64,000 nt of DNA from Pelecanus crispus. Its lineage: Eukaryota; Chordata; Aves; Pelecaniformes; Pelecanidae. A program made the translations under genes and the position numbers. Positions within the stretch are counted from its first letter, which is position 1. Each line of letters begins with the position of its first letter. Below, in pieces: positions 11,701 through 22,989 of the stretch. The stretch spans positions 127,454,309-127,518,308 of the forward strand of contig NC_134643.1 of the NCBI RefSeq assembly GCF_030463565.1, written 5' to 3'. The notes under the pieces are model-generated. The model ran no database searches. It saw nothing but the letters and a program-made list of their open reading frames with translations, and was not told where the DNA came from.

Positions 11701-14540
11701 GCTGCTGGATGGACAGAGTGGATCCCTTTGAGCCAGATGAAAGCTGTGATTATTTTGTGTTTCTCCTCAGCACAGGGAGATTTGCAGGTCCTATGGTGCT
11801 GCACAGGTACTTTTGAACCCAGTGGAGGTTCAGAGAGGTTCACCCTGTGGTTGCCTATTAAAGGACGTGCTCCCTGCAGTAGGATCTGGATGCTGTTTGT
11901 ATTGTGCAATCACGGTAGGTTATCTAGTTTAAATAACCTAATTGTACACGTAGCCTGTGTACACACAGTACCTGGTAGAGAATTGTGTTGGTTTCAGCCT
12001 CTGTAGTACCAACAGGTCTCTTGATGCCTCTCACTCTCTAACCTGAATCGATAATATGACCTGCCTGCCCAAACCCCCTTTCATCAGCGTCCCTTTTAGA
12101 TCCAACACCACTTTCTTGCCCTGTCCACCTTCTGTCTTCTCTGTGAGTCAGTCTTCGTGGTCCCTCTAGCACCGACAGCTTAATTTCCAGTGCCAGGTTA
12201 CATCTACTCTCAGACTTGCTCTTGAGGAGTTTGCTGCAGCACCACCTGCGATGAGGCAATTTTTTGAGCTTTCCCAGGTGGTTTAACAATTCATGCAATA
12301 GCATCTACCTTTGGCTTCTAGTGTTTTCCCTCCAAGCCCCACTCAGTCAGTGAGAGGCAGACTCAAACCAGGACTGTGTGGTTCACTGCAGGATTACCAA
12401 GTGGCTGCAGGGTTTGCAGAATGCCCTTTAGGGAGCTGCTTGTCCTGCTCAGACCACCCTCCTTCCATGATATCATCTTTTCTCTTACAGTCTTCTTTCA
12501 GTGGTCCTCCAGACCTCCTCCTCCTGCCTCTCCTTCCCCATTACATCAGCTCCACCTGCTCATTTTCCTTCTTTCCCTGGACCAGCAGATAAAGCTACTT
12601 TTCTTCCTGGCTAACCCCTCCTGCAGTCTCTTTTACCCCTCTCTCCAGACACTGCTCTTAGTCTCATCTGCTTCCCAAGCCTTCCACATTGCCTATTTTT
12701 GGAGTGAATATCCATGGTAGAGCTTTCCCTGTGATGCCCCTTCCCCACCCTGTATGCCATACCTTCCCAGTGCAGAGGTTGGGTATTGTTCCTTTGGAGA
12801 AAAAAATCTATAGGATCGCTCTGCTATAGGCTCTGTAGGATGATCTGATCTATACAAGAATGCTCATGTTGACCATGCAGAAATATGCAGAAATAACTCA
12901 CATCTAAACTGTCAAGAGCACTGGAAGAAACAAAATTATTTTATAAAATCAAAGAAAGATATAGCAAATTTTGATTTTCTCTTTTTTTTTTTTATAAAAA
13001 AGATGTCTCAATCTGAGACATACTTTATTTATTTATTTATTTATTTATTTTTCTGATAGAGATTCATACCAAAAAAACAATGGACATGATTTCTCCTTTC
13101 CTCTGAAAAAGTCAAGGTTTTAATTCCTCAAACTGTTATATCACGTAGCATAATTATTTGCTTTAGATGAGTAAACATCATGTCACAAAACAACCCTACA
13201 CTCTCAAAAAATGAGTGTAATTTCCAGAGCAAAGGGAGTATTTTATACTGCAGGAAGAGGGGCCATGGAAAGCTCACAGAGATGAAATCTGGTTGCAAGG
13301 CAGAGAGACTCTCAGCAGCAAGCTCTGTGGAGTTGCAAGAGAGGTGGTTTTATTCACAGAGAAGACTAGGGGAGTGAAAAGGGCTCAAATTGTACCTCTG
13401 CCTTTCTGGGTGAGAAGTCATTTTACTTGTTGTTCCCAGTCACCATGATGATACTTACCTCCTCTGGAAAGTGCTGAGATCTACAGATGGGGAGCAGCAT
13501 CATTGCTTAGCAGCTGTAGATTTCCAAACCTGCTCCTGTTCCAGTTCTTCTGCCTTCTGGGCGTGCTAGATGCTCTCTTCACTTCTCCCACTCTCTGGGC
13601 ATGCTGCTGCAGACTGGGAAGCAAAGAGCATCTCTCATTCCCTATGTAAATCCATTGATGAAAACATAAAATGCATTGTGCTGCTAAAACTTGCTGAGCT
13701 TGTTTGAATAAATGCCAAGGATTAAGAGCATGTAAATTCACCATTGATTTGACAACAATGATGTTATGTGCCCGAAACACTGATGGGATTTGTTCAGTGT
13801 TTAGGATGTGGGCTCTGAGGTGGAAAAAAGGGATTGCTAGTAATTTTTTAAGCCTCTTTGGCTGCACCAAGGCAGACTGTTGGTATTATATAAATTCTTT
13901 AGATAAAATAAATATCAGTGTTTGTATGAGGAGAGTGGATATTTAACTTTTCCAGTGTACAGCTGAATAGTAGATCTGACTGTGGATCGCTATAAGCCAG
14001 GAAATAAAAATCACCCCATCCCTCTAAAATAGGGAGGAAGGACATGTTGGAGTGGAAAAAAAACCCCAAAGACCAGCAGTAAAACAGGATTGTGCCTTAA
14101 AAACAGAGGGACAAAGATTTCTTTTTAGGTAGAATACTAGAAATGTTACCTCCACAACTTGTCCGCTCTATGATCACTCTCTCCCTGGCTCCGGTGTTCA
14201 ACAACTTTGCAACTATGGTCCCTGTAGGACAAAAACTGTTGTAAGCGAGACCACCTGGGACAAAACTTGTGGTACCGGCGTTGACCGTTCATGAACCACC
14301 GTTCATGTGTTGCAGAGGCGAGGGAAGGGAGAGCTATGGTGACTTACGCCAGGACAGGCTTAGCCCCTCACTCTTTAAGCCAACCTTCTGGAGTGCAGGG
14401 GGTTGCTCACCTGCTCCCAGCTGGGCAGCTGATGGCTGTTTGGGAGGCATAGGAATTTGCAGTTCTCTAGGGACACGCTGATCTCCCTTTAAAAGAAAAG
14501 CGAGCGAAGTTTTTTTGTTGGTTTTTTTTTAAATACACTT
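8736..14540. other. Non-coding stretch
   Basis: Apart from the (TTTA)n microsatellite and a pyrimidine-rich patch near 12470-12600, I see no gene, repeat body or RNA gene. Mouse Cryaa has a lens enhancer about 7-8 kb upstream. A functional counterpart could lie near 11500-12300, but I cannot identify one by eye. Confidence 0.4.
13024..13052. repeat. (TTTA)n microsatellite
   Basis: Six to seven uninterrupted TTTA units end in a T run. An adjacent T-rich patch lies at about 12978-12993. Confidence 0.9.
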
Positions 14541-14640
14541 GCTGAAAGTTAGGCTCCTAGATCTATATTTAAACTTCTTAATACATGGCCTGATTTTCAA
14601 AGGTGCTCAGCATGTAGCAACTCTCCCACCAACTGGCTTC
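14541..14640 (+). repeat. Remnant of the same old amniote dispersed repeat
   Basis: 'GTTAGGCTCCTAGATCTATA' (about 14549) is followed by 'GGCCTGATTTTCAAAGGTGC' (14588-14607) and 'TCAGCATGTAGCAACTCTCC'. This resembles the amniote repeat with the phrase 'GGCCTGATTTTCAGAGGTGC'. It shares CTGATTTTCAAAG with the inverted copy at 8655-8667. It is short, diverged and non-coding. Confidence 0.45.
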
Positions 14641-17600
14641 TTTCTTGCTATGAACTATCCTCAGAGTGGGGTTTTCAAGTATTCTCTTTGCTTTTAACAA
14701 GAAACACTTATTCATCTAATAAAAAAAGAATGTAACATCTGCCTTCTCTCATGCCAGCCCTCCCATTGTGTTAGCCCTGCAGCCCCAAGCACAGGCAAGC
14801 CTGGTGTGCAAATTGCACTGATAACATGGCCTCACCTCCTCCCATCCATTATAAACTTTAGCAAGATATCAACAGCATTCAAAACTCGGCAGAAATCACT
14901 ACTTCAGTGCTTTCCATGGTATTTTGTGGGGGTTGAGCGCACAGGAAAATGAGTCTAGCTGCAGTTATAATCAGTTGCTCCTTTCTCCATCAGCATCCCA
15001 GGTCAGACATGGTAGAAAGGTTTGGAGCTCCTGACCGTGGCACTGCCCTGCGTGTCATGCATATGTTTGAGGAACAGGAAATGATTCTTCTAGAGAAAGG
15101 ACTCTTCCCTTAAAAAGAAAGAAATAAATGCTCTGTGTTCATTTCTAGGGAGAGCTTTTACTAAGTGCTTAGCAGCCAAAACTGATAAAGCTGGCTCCCT
15201 GCCCTTTTAGCTTGACTGCTTGCATACTGAATTCCATTGACTCCTTGCAGCCTTTCCAAAGCTAGGTCTAGAAAAGCATGGCCTTTTTTCCCCACTCACC
15301 AGCTCCCTCATACACGTTATGTAGTATTTTCCACCACAGCAAGACTGGTAAGAAGAAAACTTGCAACAAAATCTCATTATTACCTGCCCTAGCTCTGTGC
15401 GGCTGTCATGAACTGCTTTTTGTACCTCATAGAAATGTTCCTCCAAAGGGAAAACTTAGTTTGATTAGCATGCTGCAACAATTTTATCATTAAATACTGG
15501 CAGAGATTATTCACTCCCTTATATGGTCACTAAACAGCTTACATCTAAATGCAGAGGACCATCTAGAAGAGTACAGTCATACCTTTTTGGATTGACAGGG
15601 CTAGTTGAAAGAAAAAGCGCTGGAACCCATTCCTGTTTTCTATAAGAACAATCTGAAGAGTTGCACCCTCTGCAGGTTAACAGAGACCACTTGACTCGAG
15701 AGGACATGCAGATCAGAGCAGAGAGGTTGCCTTTCTTAGCTCTCCTGGGGCTGCAACACACCAGCTGGAAGCAGTAATCCCAGTTGTATTAGCACTTCAG
15801 AATCTCATACAAACCCTCCACAGTTACACCTGACCAGTCACCGCTCCGCTTACATACTTGCTTTTCTCTTCACATTGTGCTTGTCCAGGGCTTGGCATGG
15901 GGGTTGGAAACAGCGCTGGACTCACCTAGAAGTTGGCAGGTGAGAGTCAGTCATGCAGGCAAACTAATAGCAGCTAAATACAAGCAAGGGCTGTGCTTGA
16001 TCGCTGATGCCTGCTTTACTCAGAAACATGGTCTTGGATTTCTGTAGCTTGTCCTGGGCAACATCCTTTACTAAATGTCTCATGTGCTGGCAATTGTGCA
16101 TGATAGTTTAGGAAGGAATTCTTTCAAAAGTAAGCTAGACAGCAGATCCTACTGGAAGACCCTTTGAGTTGGACTCGCATTCTAAATTTGCAATGACCTT
16201 TTGGGAAAACCTGCCTTTGATGCATTGTTTTTGGGTGTGCTCATGAGCATATGCAGTAGTTTTTCTTCCTTTTATAGGAACACCAACAAATCTCATTGCT
16301 TTTGCTCAGTAGGTAATAATGATGCACAAACGTTGTGTGTCCTGTGAGAAGTCTGGTCCCCTGACCTGGTGCAAAATGATTGCTTTCTCCTCTCATACTG
16401 AATTCCCACTGGGTGGGATTCATCTCACCAGCTCTGCTTGTCCAGAAGGAGGTTAGAATTAGAATTGCCTCCCCTAGGGCAGCTGCCCAGGCTCCCTCCT
16501 TAGTCAGTCAAGATGTAGGTGCTGCTGAAAGGTGTCTCATTTCACCTTTCCTACCCACCTACATTATAATGTGAGCCATCTGGAGACATCTGTCTCTCTC
16601 CACTGACTGGACAGGGAGCCTGGACAACTCATTTGGACTGGACACCTAAGTTTTAGATGGTTGAAAGTTAGATGTGATGAGTCTCAGGAGATTGCTTGCT
16701 ACCCAGAGGCATGCAGGCAGTGCAAAGTCTGTATCAGAAAAAAACTTCTGTAAATGAAGTTTACATTTCAGTGAAATATTTTGCCCATAAAAGACAAAAA
16801 TGTCCATCAAAGACAAAATGGATATGATTAATTCTAGGGAGAGCCATGAAAATGTGGGTCCAGAAGAAACTAAAGACATAAAACCATAAAGTTGGCTGCC
16901 ATTTTTCAAGTATTTGAATGTGTGGTAATATACATAATTTTAGACGGAATTTAGGTGAAGACATATTTGTCGTTTTTCTCTCAACAGCCCATTCCCATCA
17001 TCCTGCTGAACATATGGGGTGCTTCGATCACATGCTGAACACACACATGCTCCGATCCTGGAGCAAGCTTCAGGCTGTGGGTAGATGAAGGATTTTGTTG
17101 GGCTTCCCTGTGAGATAAGTGGTGGTGCATAGGCAAATGGCTGCTTTTCTGGTGTCTAAGAGCACCGATGTGCTGCTGGTTGGTATTGCTGAGAGAGGTA
17201 CAGCCCACCTGGGCTTCCTTCTTTCTCCCTGCCCCAATAATCCGCCCCCATTCCTGCATGGGGAACATGCTGGAGGTCAGAGCTCAAGGGTTTGGCAGTT
17301 TCTTAAGGACTGAAAGATGCCCAGAGAGGAGCCTGCCATTATGTGCATTGCTCCCTGTGCTCCTGGTATAAACCCTGGTTTGGGAAACACAAAGGGGATG
17401 TTCCCAACACACTGCAGGGATTGCATCCACCCCTCACATGTGGCTGGGGCCCAAATGGTATGTCAAACCCCCAAATCTGTCTCACTTTCTGTGTCAGGGC
17501 ACAGTTCCCACCTGCTCCTCTACCAGCCAAATAAATAATTTGCTTTGTGTGCTCCAGTGAGTGGCTTGGTATTTGAACCTGTTCCTGTATCTCTCCATTC

Positions 17601-19340
17601 ATTCTGATATATCAGGTCACTGCTGCCATTTGGTTAACTATGGGTTAGCCGGTCTCTGGTACTGGGTGGCTGAGGAGAGATTTTCTTCTCTCCTGGGGCA
17701 AAGACCCAAATCTCATAGAGCTCTTGAAGAAAAATCTTGGTAGCGCTTTATGACTCTTGTTGGCTTTCCCTTCATTTTCTGAAGAAAAATGACAGATTTG
17801 GGACAACGAGACTGAATGGGGGGTTAGGTCTGTCCATTGTGTTTTTTTCCTCCATGTCTTGAGGAGGGATTGATTTCATTTTGGCACCTGATTTTAGAAA
17901 AGCCTTCATGCCCGAGAGCCACGGCCAGACCACAGGGCCTTTTCTTGCTGAAAGTAGGTGAGGTTGAACCTAAATTCTTGACTGTCGTCTTAGCGGTCTC
18001 TACTGCCTTTTTGGGTGTTTTTCTGCTCAACTTTTTGCTTTCTTTGAAGGAAAGTCACTGTAGCGGGATCTTCTGGTTCCCACTTTTCCTTACCTGCCTC
18101 CATGCACACATGTGGGAGTCAAGGTCAAGGACTTTCCAGGACCACATGGCACCTAGATGCCAGGCAATGCTCAGCTGAATGTCACTTTGCCTCAGTGATT
18201 TTCTGAATTTAGCTCCTCTGGCCCGGATTGATTCCATTTCTCCTGAAGCATTGATGCCAGGATCTCAGCCACCCTTGGTTTCTTTAGTCCCTGGCACCAT
18301 GAGAGGATGATTCAGCCCCTCAGCTCTGAAGTGTCTTTCGGAGGTGCTCTCTCCTCTCTCTCCCTCTCTCTCCGCTGACTGTGAAAGGTGCTGAAATGCA
18401 CAAGACTCCTGACGTAGGTGCTTCTGCTGTCCAGAAGGCCCCTAGGATGCAGTCCCTGTATCACTGGCTCCAGTGGAAATGGGGTTTTGGTTGTCGCCAA
18501 GGCCTCGTGCTGAGCCTTGCTGTGGAGGCAGGCAGCCTCGACGCCCTTTCACTGCCCAGCTGCCTCAGCTCTCTGACAGAGCTTGCTGCTCCTGCATTGG
18601 GCTGTCCACGTGCCCCTTCCTCGGTCCGTCCAGGATGGTGGACGACACCTTAAAGGTGTCTTTAAGTGAAACGGAAATGCAACACAGCCATAACCAGAAA
18701 TGCATGTTAAGCAGGATCTGTGTTGTGACAGTGGGAGGTAAATGAATCCCCCACAACACTCCTAGATCACAAGGACACTCGCAAGCGCAGCTTTGGGACT
18801 GCTGTTATGGTTGGTGGCCACTTGTTTTTCCTTCTTTCTTTGGCAAAGTATTTGATAAAAGTTTGTGGTTTGTCAAATCCATGTTTGTGCTCTGCATCAT
18901 GCGTTAGTCCTGCTTCCCTGCCAGCCCCGCCAGGATCCCCGTGCCAGGGGTGTCAGGCCCCTCTCAAGTGGCGGAAACACTTCATAGCATGTCACAAAAA
19001 AAGTTTCCCTTTCTTCAACCTGAATCAAACACTTCTTCCTCACTTGGAAGACAGTTGTTTCATTTATTTGGAAGAGACTTTGTGTCTCTGTTTCAAGGAG
19101 AGCCAGAAACAGAAGCAAATTAATGGAAAGCCAAGGGCGGGTTACAAAGACCACAGAGCAGGCCTCCTTCACAAGCATCCTTGAGACGCCCACTGGGGTG
19201 TCCTGTTTAGCCTGCTTGATCCCGCAGAGGACCTGCCAGCACCCTTGGGCACCCTGTGTCTCACAGCCTGCTGCCTGGCATCGTCCCTCCGGGAGATCTG
19301 GCACCGATTCCAACCAGACTGTCATTTCCAGGTCAGTCTC
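14641..19340. other. Proximal upstream flank of CRYAA, non-coding
   Basis: No exons of the usual neighbour U2AF1 and no repeats were recognised. A short CT-rich run lies at about 18352-18372. Lens enhancers upstream of the core promoter are expected in this interval, but none can be pinned down beyond the alphaCE2-like site. Confidence 0.45.
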
Positions 19341-19348
19341 CGCATTTC

Positions 19349-19363
19349 TGCTGACCACGTTGC
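19349..19363 (+). promoter_or_regulatory. Maf-binding lens enhancer core (alphaCE2-like) of CRYAA
   Basis: The sequence TGCTGACCACGTTGC matches my recollection of the core of the chicken alphaA-crystallin enhancer element alphaCE2, a half-MARE (TGCTGAC) bound by L-Maf/MafA in lens cells. It lies about 95-110 bp upstream of the inferred transcription start, close to the reported position of alphaCE2 in chicken. Its presence supports lens-specific control of the gene downstream. The match is seen directly; factor binding is inferred from the chicken work. Confidence 0.8.
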
Positions 19364-19426
19364 CTCCATCATGAGATCATGTCTTTCCAGAGAAATCCCG
19401 CTAATGCCTTCATTCTGCGAGACCGG

Positions 19427-19434
19427 TATATATA
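19427..19434 (+). promoter_or_regulatory. CRYAA TATA box
   Basis: TATATATA lies 118 bp upstream of the start codon, and transcription would therefore begin near 19457. The lens enhancer core sits about 70 bp further upstream. Crystallin promoters are typically compact and TATA-containing, so the arrangement fits. Confidence 0.85.
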
Positions 19435-19456
19435 GGGGGAGCTTCCCTGGGGCTGC

Positions 19457-19551
19457 ACCGCGTAGTCCAGCCAAGGCGTCGCTGTCTCCCCAGCGGCTGC
19501 ACTGACCCCACCGCTCTCCCCTTGCAGCCACAGGTCGCAGCAGCAGCAAGC
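19457..19551 (+). other. CRYAA 5' untranslated region (start approximate)
   Basis: The 5' end is inferred from the TATA box position and is uncertain by several bases. The leader of about 95 nt has no upstream ATG. It contains a pyrimidine-rich run ending in TTGCAG at 19526, which resembles a splice acceptor. If that acceptor is used, the leader would be partly replaced by an upstream non-coding exon, but I see no clear donor close by. Confidence 0.55.
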
Positions 19552-19740
19552 ATGGACATTACCATCCAGCACCCCTGGTTCAAGCGCGCCCTGGGACCCC
19601 TCATTCCAAGCCGTTTGTTCGACCAGTTTTTCGGAGAGGGTCTCCTTGAGTACGATCTGCTGCCTTTGTTCTCTTCCACCATCAGCCCCTACTACAGGCA
19701 GTCCCTCTTCCGCAGCGTGCTGGAGTCGGGCATTTCAGAG
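19552..19740 (+). CDS. CRYAA: CRYAA coding exon 1 (residues 1-63)
   Basis: This exon encodes the whole flexible N-terminal region from [10 protein letters not shown] to SGISE. The region contains the hydrophobic patches used for oligomer assembly and client binding. The exon ends on a codon boundary immediately before the donor GTAAGG at 19741. The reading frame stays open upstream to 19522, but without an ATG, so the ATG at 19552 is the only sensible start. The frame also stays open into intron 1, which is incidental. Confidence 0.97.
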
Positions 19741-22122
19741 GTAAGGGCCCTTTGGTGTCCTCTTCTTTTCCTTCCTCTCCCTCCTTACGCCTCCGCCTGC
19801 TCCTCCCCACCCGCGGCTCGCCGGTGGGGGCCAGAGGCTGTAGCCCCGCACTGGGGTGCGAGGGGGCAAGGAGGACCTCCGTCCCACCACCAAGCACAGC
19901 CTGCCCACCCCTTCTTGGGCACAGAGGGAAACCCTCGCTGGGGAGAAGGCTTCCCTTCAAGAAACGGAAGCCATTTTTGCTCCTGAAGGTTGTTTCCAAC
20001 ATGTAATAGGCTGCCTTTGCTGCCCTCGCACCCGCCGGCTGTATGGCGAGGGGAGAGCTAGGCTGTTCCCAGAGTAAGCGCCTGTGAGGGCAGCGCTGCA
20101 TGGGAGAGGACCCCAGTGAGCAGGAGCTTCCTCCAGCCCCCGCCTCTGCCTCAGGAGCTCGGTGGTCTTTGCAAGCTCACACTGGAGGACCCAGGAACAA
20201 TTCTCCGAAGGCAGCGTGTAGGAAGAGCGCGTAGACATGGGTGCTGTGGTCTGAAGCTCAGGGACCGGTGCTTTCTCTAGCCCTCTCTTACTGGTTTCTT
20301 CCCAGAGCTAAGACCGCAAAAAAACCATAAATCGCTGAAAGGATGAAACGCGTGCTATCAGAGAATATTACACTGGTTTCCATCCCCTCTCGCTGCTGAG
20401 TACAAATGCCCGGTGCATCTGGCAGATCGCTGAGTGCCAAGGGGTCCCCGGCACAAGAATAGGGGTGAGAAGTGACGCCCATCCCCAGAGCAGTAGCAAT
20501 GGTGCAGGTGCATACCGCGGCGTCCCAGTGTCCTTGGGTCCCCGCGATGGGAAGACAACCCCCGCCGAGGCCCGTGGCCACAGAAGGAGAAACCGTGACA
20601 CTGCCAGACCACCCTTTCTCCGGCTTTTAAGCTGCCGTGACGCTGGCACTGCCTCCGCATTTAGAGCTCGGGTCTTACTGTCTAACAATGTTCGTTTCAG
20701 GTGAGGTCTGACCGGGACAAGTTTACAATCATGCTGGATGTAAAACACTTCTCTCCCGAAGACCTGAGTGTGAAGATTATCGATGACTTTGTGGAAATCC
20801 ATGGCAAGCACAGTGAAAGACAGGTAAGTGGAAGTGATGGTGATGGTGTTGCAACTGGGGAGTCGAGCTCCATTTTCTTTCTTTCCAATGGTCCTCAGCT
20901 GAAGGGAATAAAAAAAAGAATAGATTAGAAGAAGGAGTTATTTATCGATAGTCATTATTGGCATGGCTCATTCCCATAGAGCCCCAACCTGATATCTGAC
21001 AATAATGAGCTAATCCACTCCTCTTTTGTTTATTTTCAATCATCATCTTCTATAACCGTCAGATGATGATGTCCATTGTTCACTAATAACACCGGACCAG
21101 ACAAAGAACATCATCTGGTGCTGCCAAAGCATGGCTGAGTTTTCATAAGCCAGAATCGTTAGTGAAAACAGAGTTTTCATATGCTGATGTAGGAGAGAAA
21201 AGCGAGAGCAAACAAAACAAAAGAAAAACAAACGAGTGCCTCAGGCTTGGAAATTTTAACACATATGTCATGGAAATATCTGCGGGGGTCGAGAAGTGAA
21301 TTATACCAGCAGGGGTTTAATTCTTCTCATACAGCTTTTTGGCCAGACAAAGCTCTATCCTGGAAACAGTATGTATTTTTTAATGTAGTTATTTTTTCCA
21401 GAGGAAGACAGCAGCCGTTTTCACGGCTGACTTAAAAAAAATTTGCATTTCTCATTCTTTTGGCCAAAAAAAAAAGGAGCCAGGATTGTGTACTTTGGCT
21501 GACACAGTGTTGCTGCCTAGTAAGGAAGCACATGAGTGCACACGTGCACATTGTTTTTACCTTCGCAGAACCCCAGACTTTTTCTCCAAGCATCTTTTGA
21601 AATCGGAGGCTGCAGCAGGGCCCCTATCCAAATCAGATCCCGACCTATAGTATGGCTAAAATCACACCCTGCTGCTCTGCTGAGCTCTTGCAGCTTCAGA
21701 GACTTCATGGGGGGACACCTGCCACTACAAACCTATAAAATAGAGTAAAAAGCAGAGATCCGCCCAGTGATACCAGCAGTAGAGTGTCGTGATAAGCCAG
21801 GGCGAATGTGGACCCCCCTCCGACGGAGCCGCAGGGTTGGGTGGAGGGAGGCACGGCGTGGTGCCATGGGTGGTTCTGATGGGCCTTCCCCCCTTTCCCC
21901 ATTGCCTCTCAGGACGACCACGGCTACATCTCCCGCGAATTTCACCGCCGGTACCGCCTGCCCGCCAACGTGGACCAGGCTGCCATCACCTGCTCCCTGT
22001 CCAACGACGGCATGCTGACCTTCTCGGGCCCCAAGGTCCCCTCCAACATGGATGCCAGCCACAGCGAGAGGCCCATCCCCGTGTCCCGGGAGGAGAAGCC
22101 CACCTCCGCGCCTTCCTCCTAA
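19552..22122 (+). CDS. CRYAA: CRYAA, alpha-A-crystallin (three joined coding exons, complete)
   Basis: Joining 19552-19740, 20701-20823 and 21913-22122 gives an uninterrupted 173-residue protein (63+41+69) ending in TAA, the standard length for the family. It is a cytoplasmic small heat-shock protein that forms large oligomers with alpha-B-crystallin, acts as an ATP-independent chaperone and is a major structural protein of lens fibre cells. Visible hallmarks are the N-terminal [10 protein letters not shown] segment (residues 21-30), the alpha-crystallin domain (about 63-145), the conserved arginines 12, 21, 49, 54 and 116, a single Cys131, the C-terminal IPV oligomerisation motif (159-161) and the PSS end. 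The start ATG has A at -3 and G at +4. Both introns are phase 0 with GT-AG borders, at the junctions expected for the family. Compared with the chicken protein as I remember it, only a few residues differ, near 127-128, 135 and 152-153. I see no frameshift or missing key residue, so it should be functional. Confidence 0.98.
19741..20700 (+). other. CRYAA intron 1
   Basis: The intron is 960 bp, phase 0, running from GTAAGG to TTTCAG. It is GC-rich. In some mammals this intron carries an alternative insert exon of 23 codons (alphaA-ins). I see no equivalent open segment with splice sites here, as expected for a bird. I see no repeat in it. Confidence 0.9.
20701..20823 (+). CDS. CRYAA: CRYAA coding exon 2 (residues 64-104)
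   Basis: The exon encodes VRSDRDKF through HSERQ, the first beta strands of the alpha-crystallin domain. The acceptor is TTTCAG ending at 20700 and the donor is GTAAGT beginning at 20824. Both borders are phase 0. The segment [10 protein letters not shown] and the following [10 protein letters not shown] are the classic domain signature. Retention of intron 2 would add about 35 unrelated residues before a stop, so correct splicing matters for the product. Confidence 0.97.
20824..21912 (+). other. CRYAA intron 2
   Basis: The intron is 1089 bp, phase 0, from GTAAGT to CTCTCAG. The first half is AT-rich and contains two short perfect inverted repeats: 9-bp arms at 20952-20960 and 21000-21008, and 10-bp arms at 21039-21048 and 21061-21070. 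No coding segment or transposable element is recognisable. Confidence 0.9.
21913..22122 (+). CDS. CRYAA: CRYAA coding exon 3 (residues 105-173) with stop
   Basis: The exon encodes [10 protein letters not shown] to the C-terminal SAPSS and TAA. It carries the rest of the alpha-crystallin domain, including Arg116 in the dimer-interface strand, Cys131 and the LTFSGP strand. The polar C-terminal extension with the IPV motif follows. The acceptor is CTCTCAG ending at 21912. The exon is visibly more GC-rich at third codon positions than exon 2, which is common in avian genes. Confidence 0.97.
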   Translation, partial: DDHGYISREFHRRYRLPANVDQAAITCSLSNDGMLTFSGPKVPSNMDASHSERPIPVSREEKPTSAPSS

Positions 22123-22985
22123 GCCCGCCTGACGCTGCGGTACATGGGCTGCCACCGTCTGCAGGTCTCATTCCCAGAGCCATTGCATAGATATCAGTGA
22201 ATATCTAGAGGGGTTTATTTTGTTGGTTCCTCCCCCTCCCCCCCCCTTTGTTTCTTTTTTTTTCCCCCTTTCCCTTGGATGGGACGAGGGGCTGGGTGAG
22301 CGGCTGGTGGACTTTGAAGCTTAAACCTGCGAGCTGTGCTGCGGGGATGGCATGGATGGCGCGTGCTGCCACGCTGTTGTACTTGCTGAAAGGGTCTTCG
22401 TCCGGTGCTGTAGTCCAAAACCACCATCAGGTAGGAGGGAGTGCACAAATAACACTGGCTCCTGGTGCACCACGTCTTGAGGCAAGGCTTGGAGCAGGGG
22501 AAAAGCCCTGCAGACTTGCTCTACCCCACGCAGAGTTAAACTGGTTACTCTTAAAGAAAAGCAGCAGAGCCAAGCCCCACACCTGAGATCCTGCGTGCAT
22601 GCGCTGAATATGCCACGAGTTCCTCGCGACCGCAGGAGAAATAATAACCTCTTACCTTCGTGGGGTTGCAACATATATTTTTTTTCAGCCAAGTGTTTAA
22701 GTGTTTCCGTTCACACCACTACCCTGTCATTTCCCTTAGGGACAACTGACACGAGGACAAGCACATCTTTCCACGGTATTAGTAGGCCCTCGGGGCAGAG
22801 AGGGGGGCTCACCGCTGTGCAGAGGCTTCACATCCCCAGCCAGTTCTCCCCAGCCTGTGCATAACACACCGTCTCCCTTGCTGTCGCTGTAATTCTAGGG
22901 TAGCTCCACCTCTTCCACTGGTATCTGGCACTCAAGCTGAGAACGTGGTCAGTGGCGGTCAATAAAGAGATATAGGAGACATGCA
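22123..22985 (+). other. CRYAA 3' untranslated region
   Basis: The region runs from the stop codon to the likely cleavage site about 15-25 nt after the poly(A) signal, giving a 3' UTR of roughly 860 nt. A long pyrimidine tract with C and T runs lies at about 22229-22275. A GT-rich stretch follows the poly(A) signal from about 22986, as expected for a downstream element. The exact end is inferred. Confidence 0.75.
22961..22966 (+). terminator. CRYAA polyadenylation signal AATAAA
   Basis: This is a canonical AATAAA, 839 bases after the stop codon, followed within about 25 bases by a G/T-rich stretch. It is the first clear poly(A) signal on the + strand after the CDS. Confidence 0.8.
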
Positions 22986-22989
22986 ATTG

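Noticed and set aside
19522-19551. Earlier translation start upstream of the CRYAA ATG
   Set aside because: The frame is open, but there is no in-frame ATG. The ATG at 19552 has a strong context and gives the exact family N-terminus.
19741-20700. Mammalian-type alphaA insert exon in intron 1
   Set aside because: No in-frame segment of the right size flanked by splice sites was seen. The insert exon is known from mammals.
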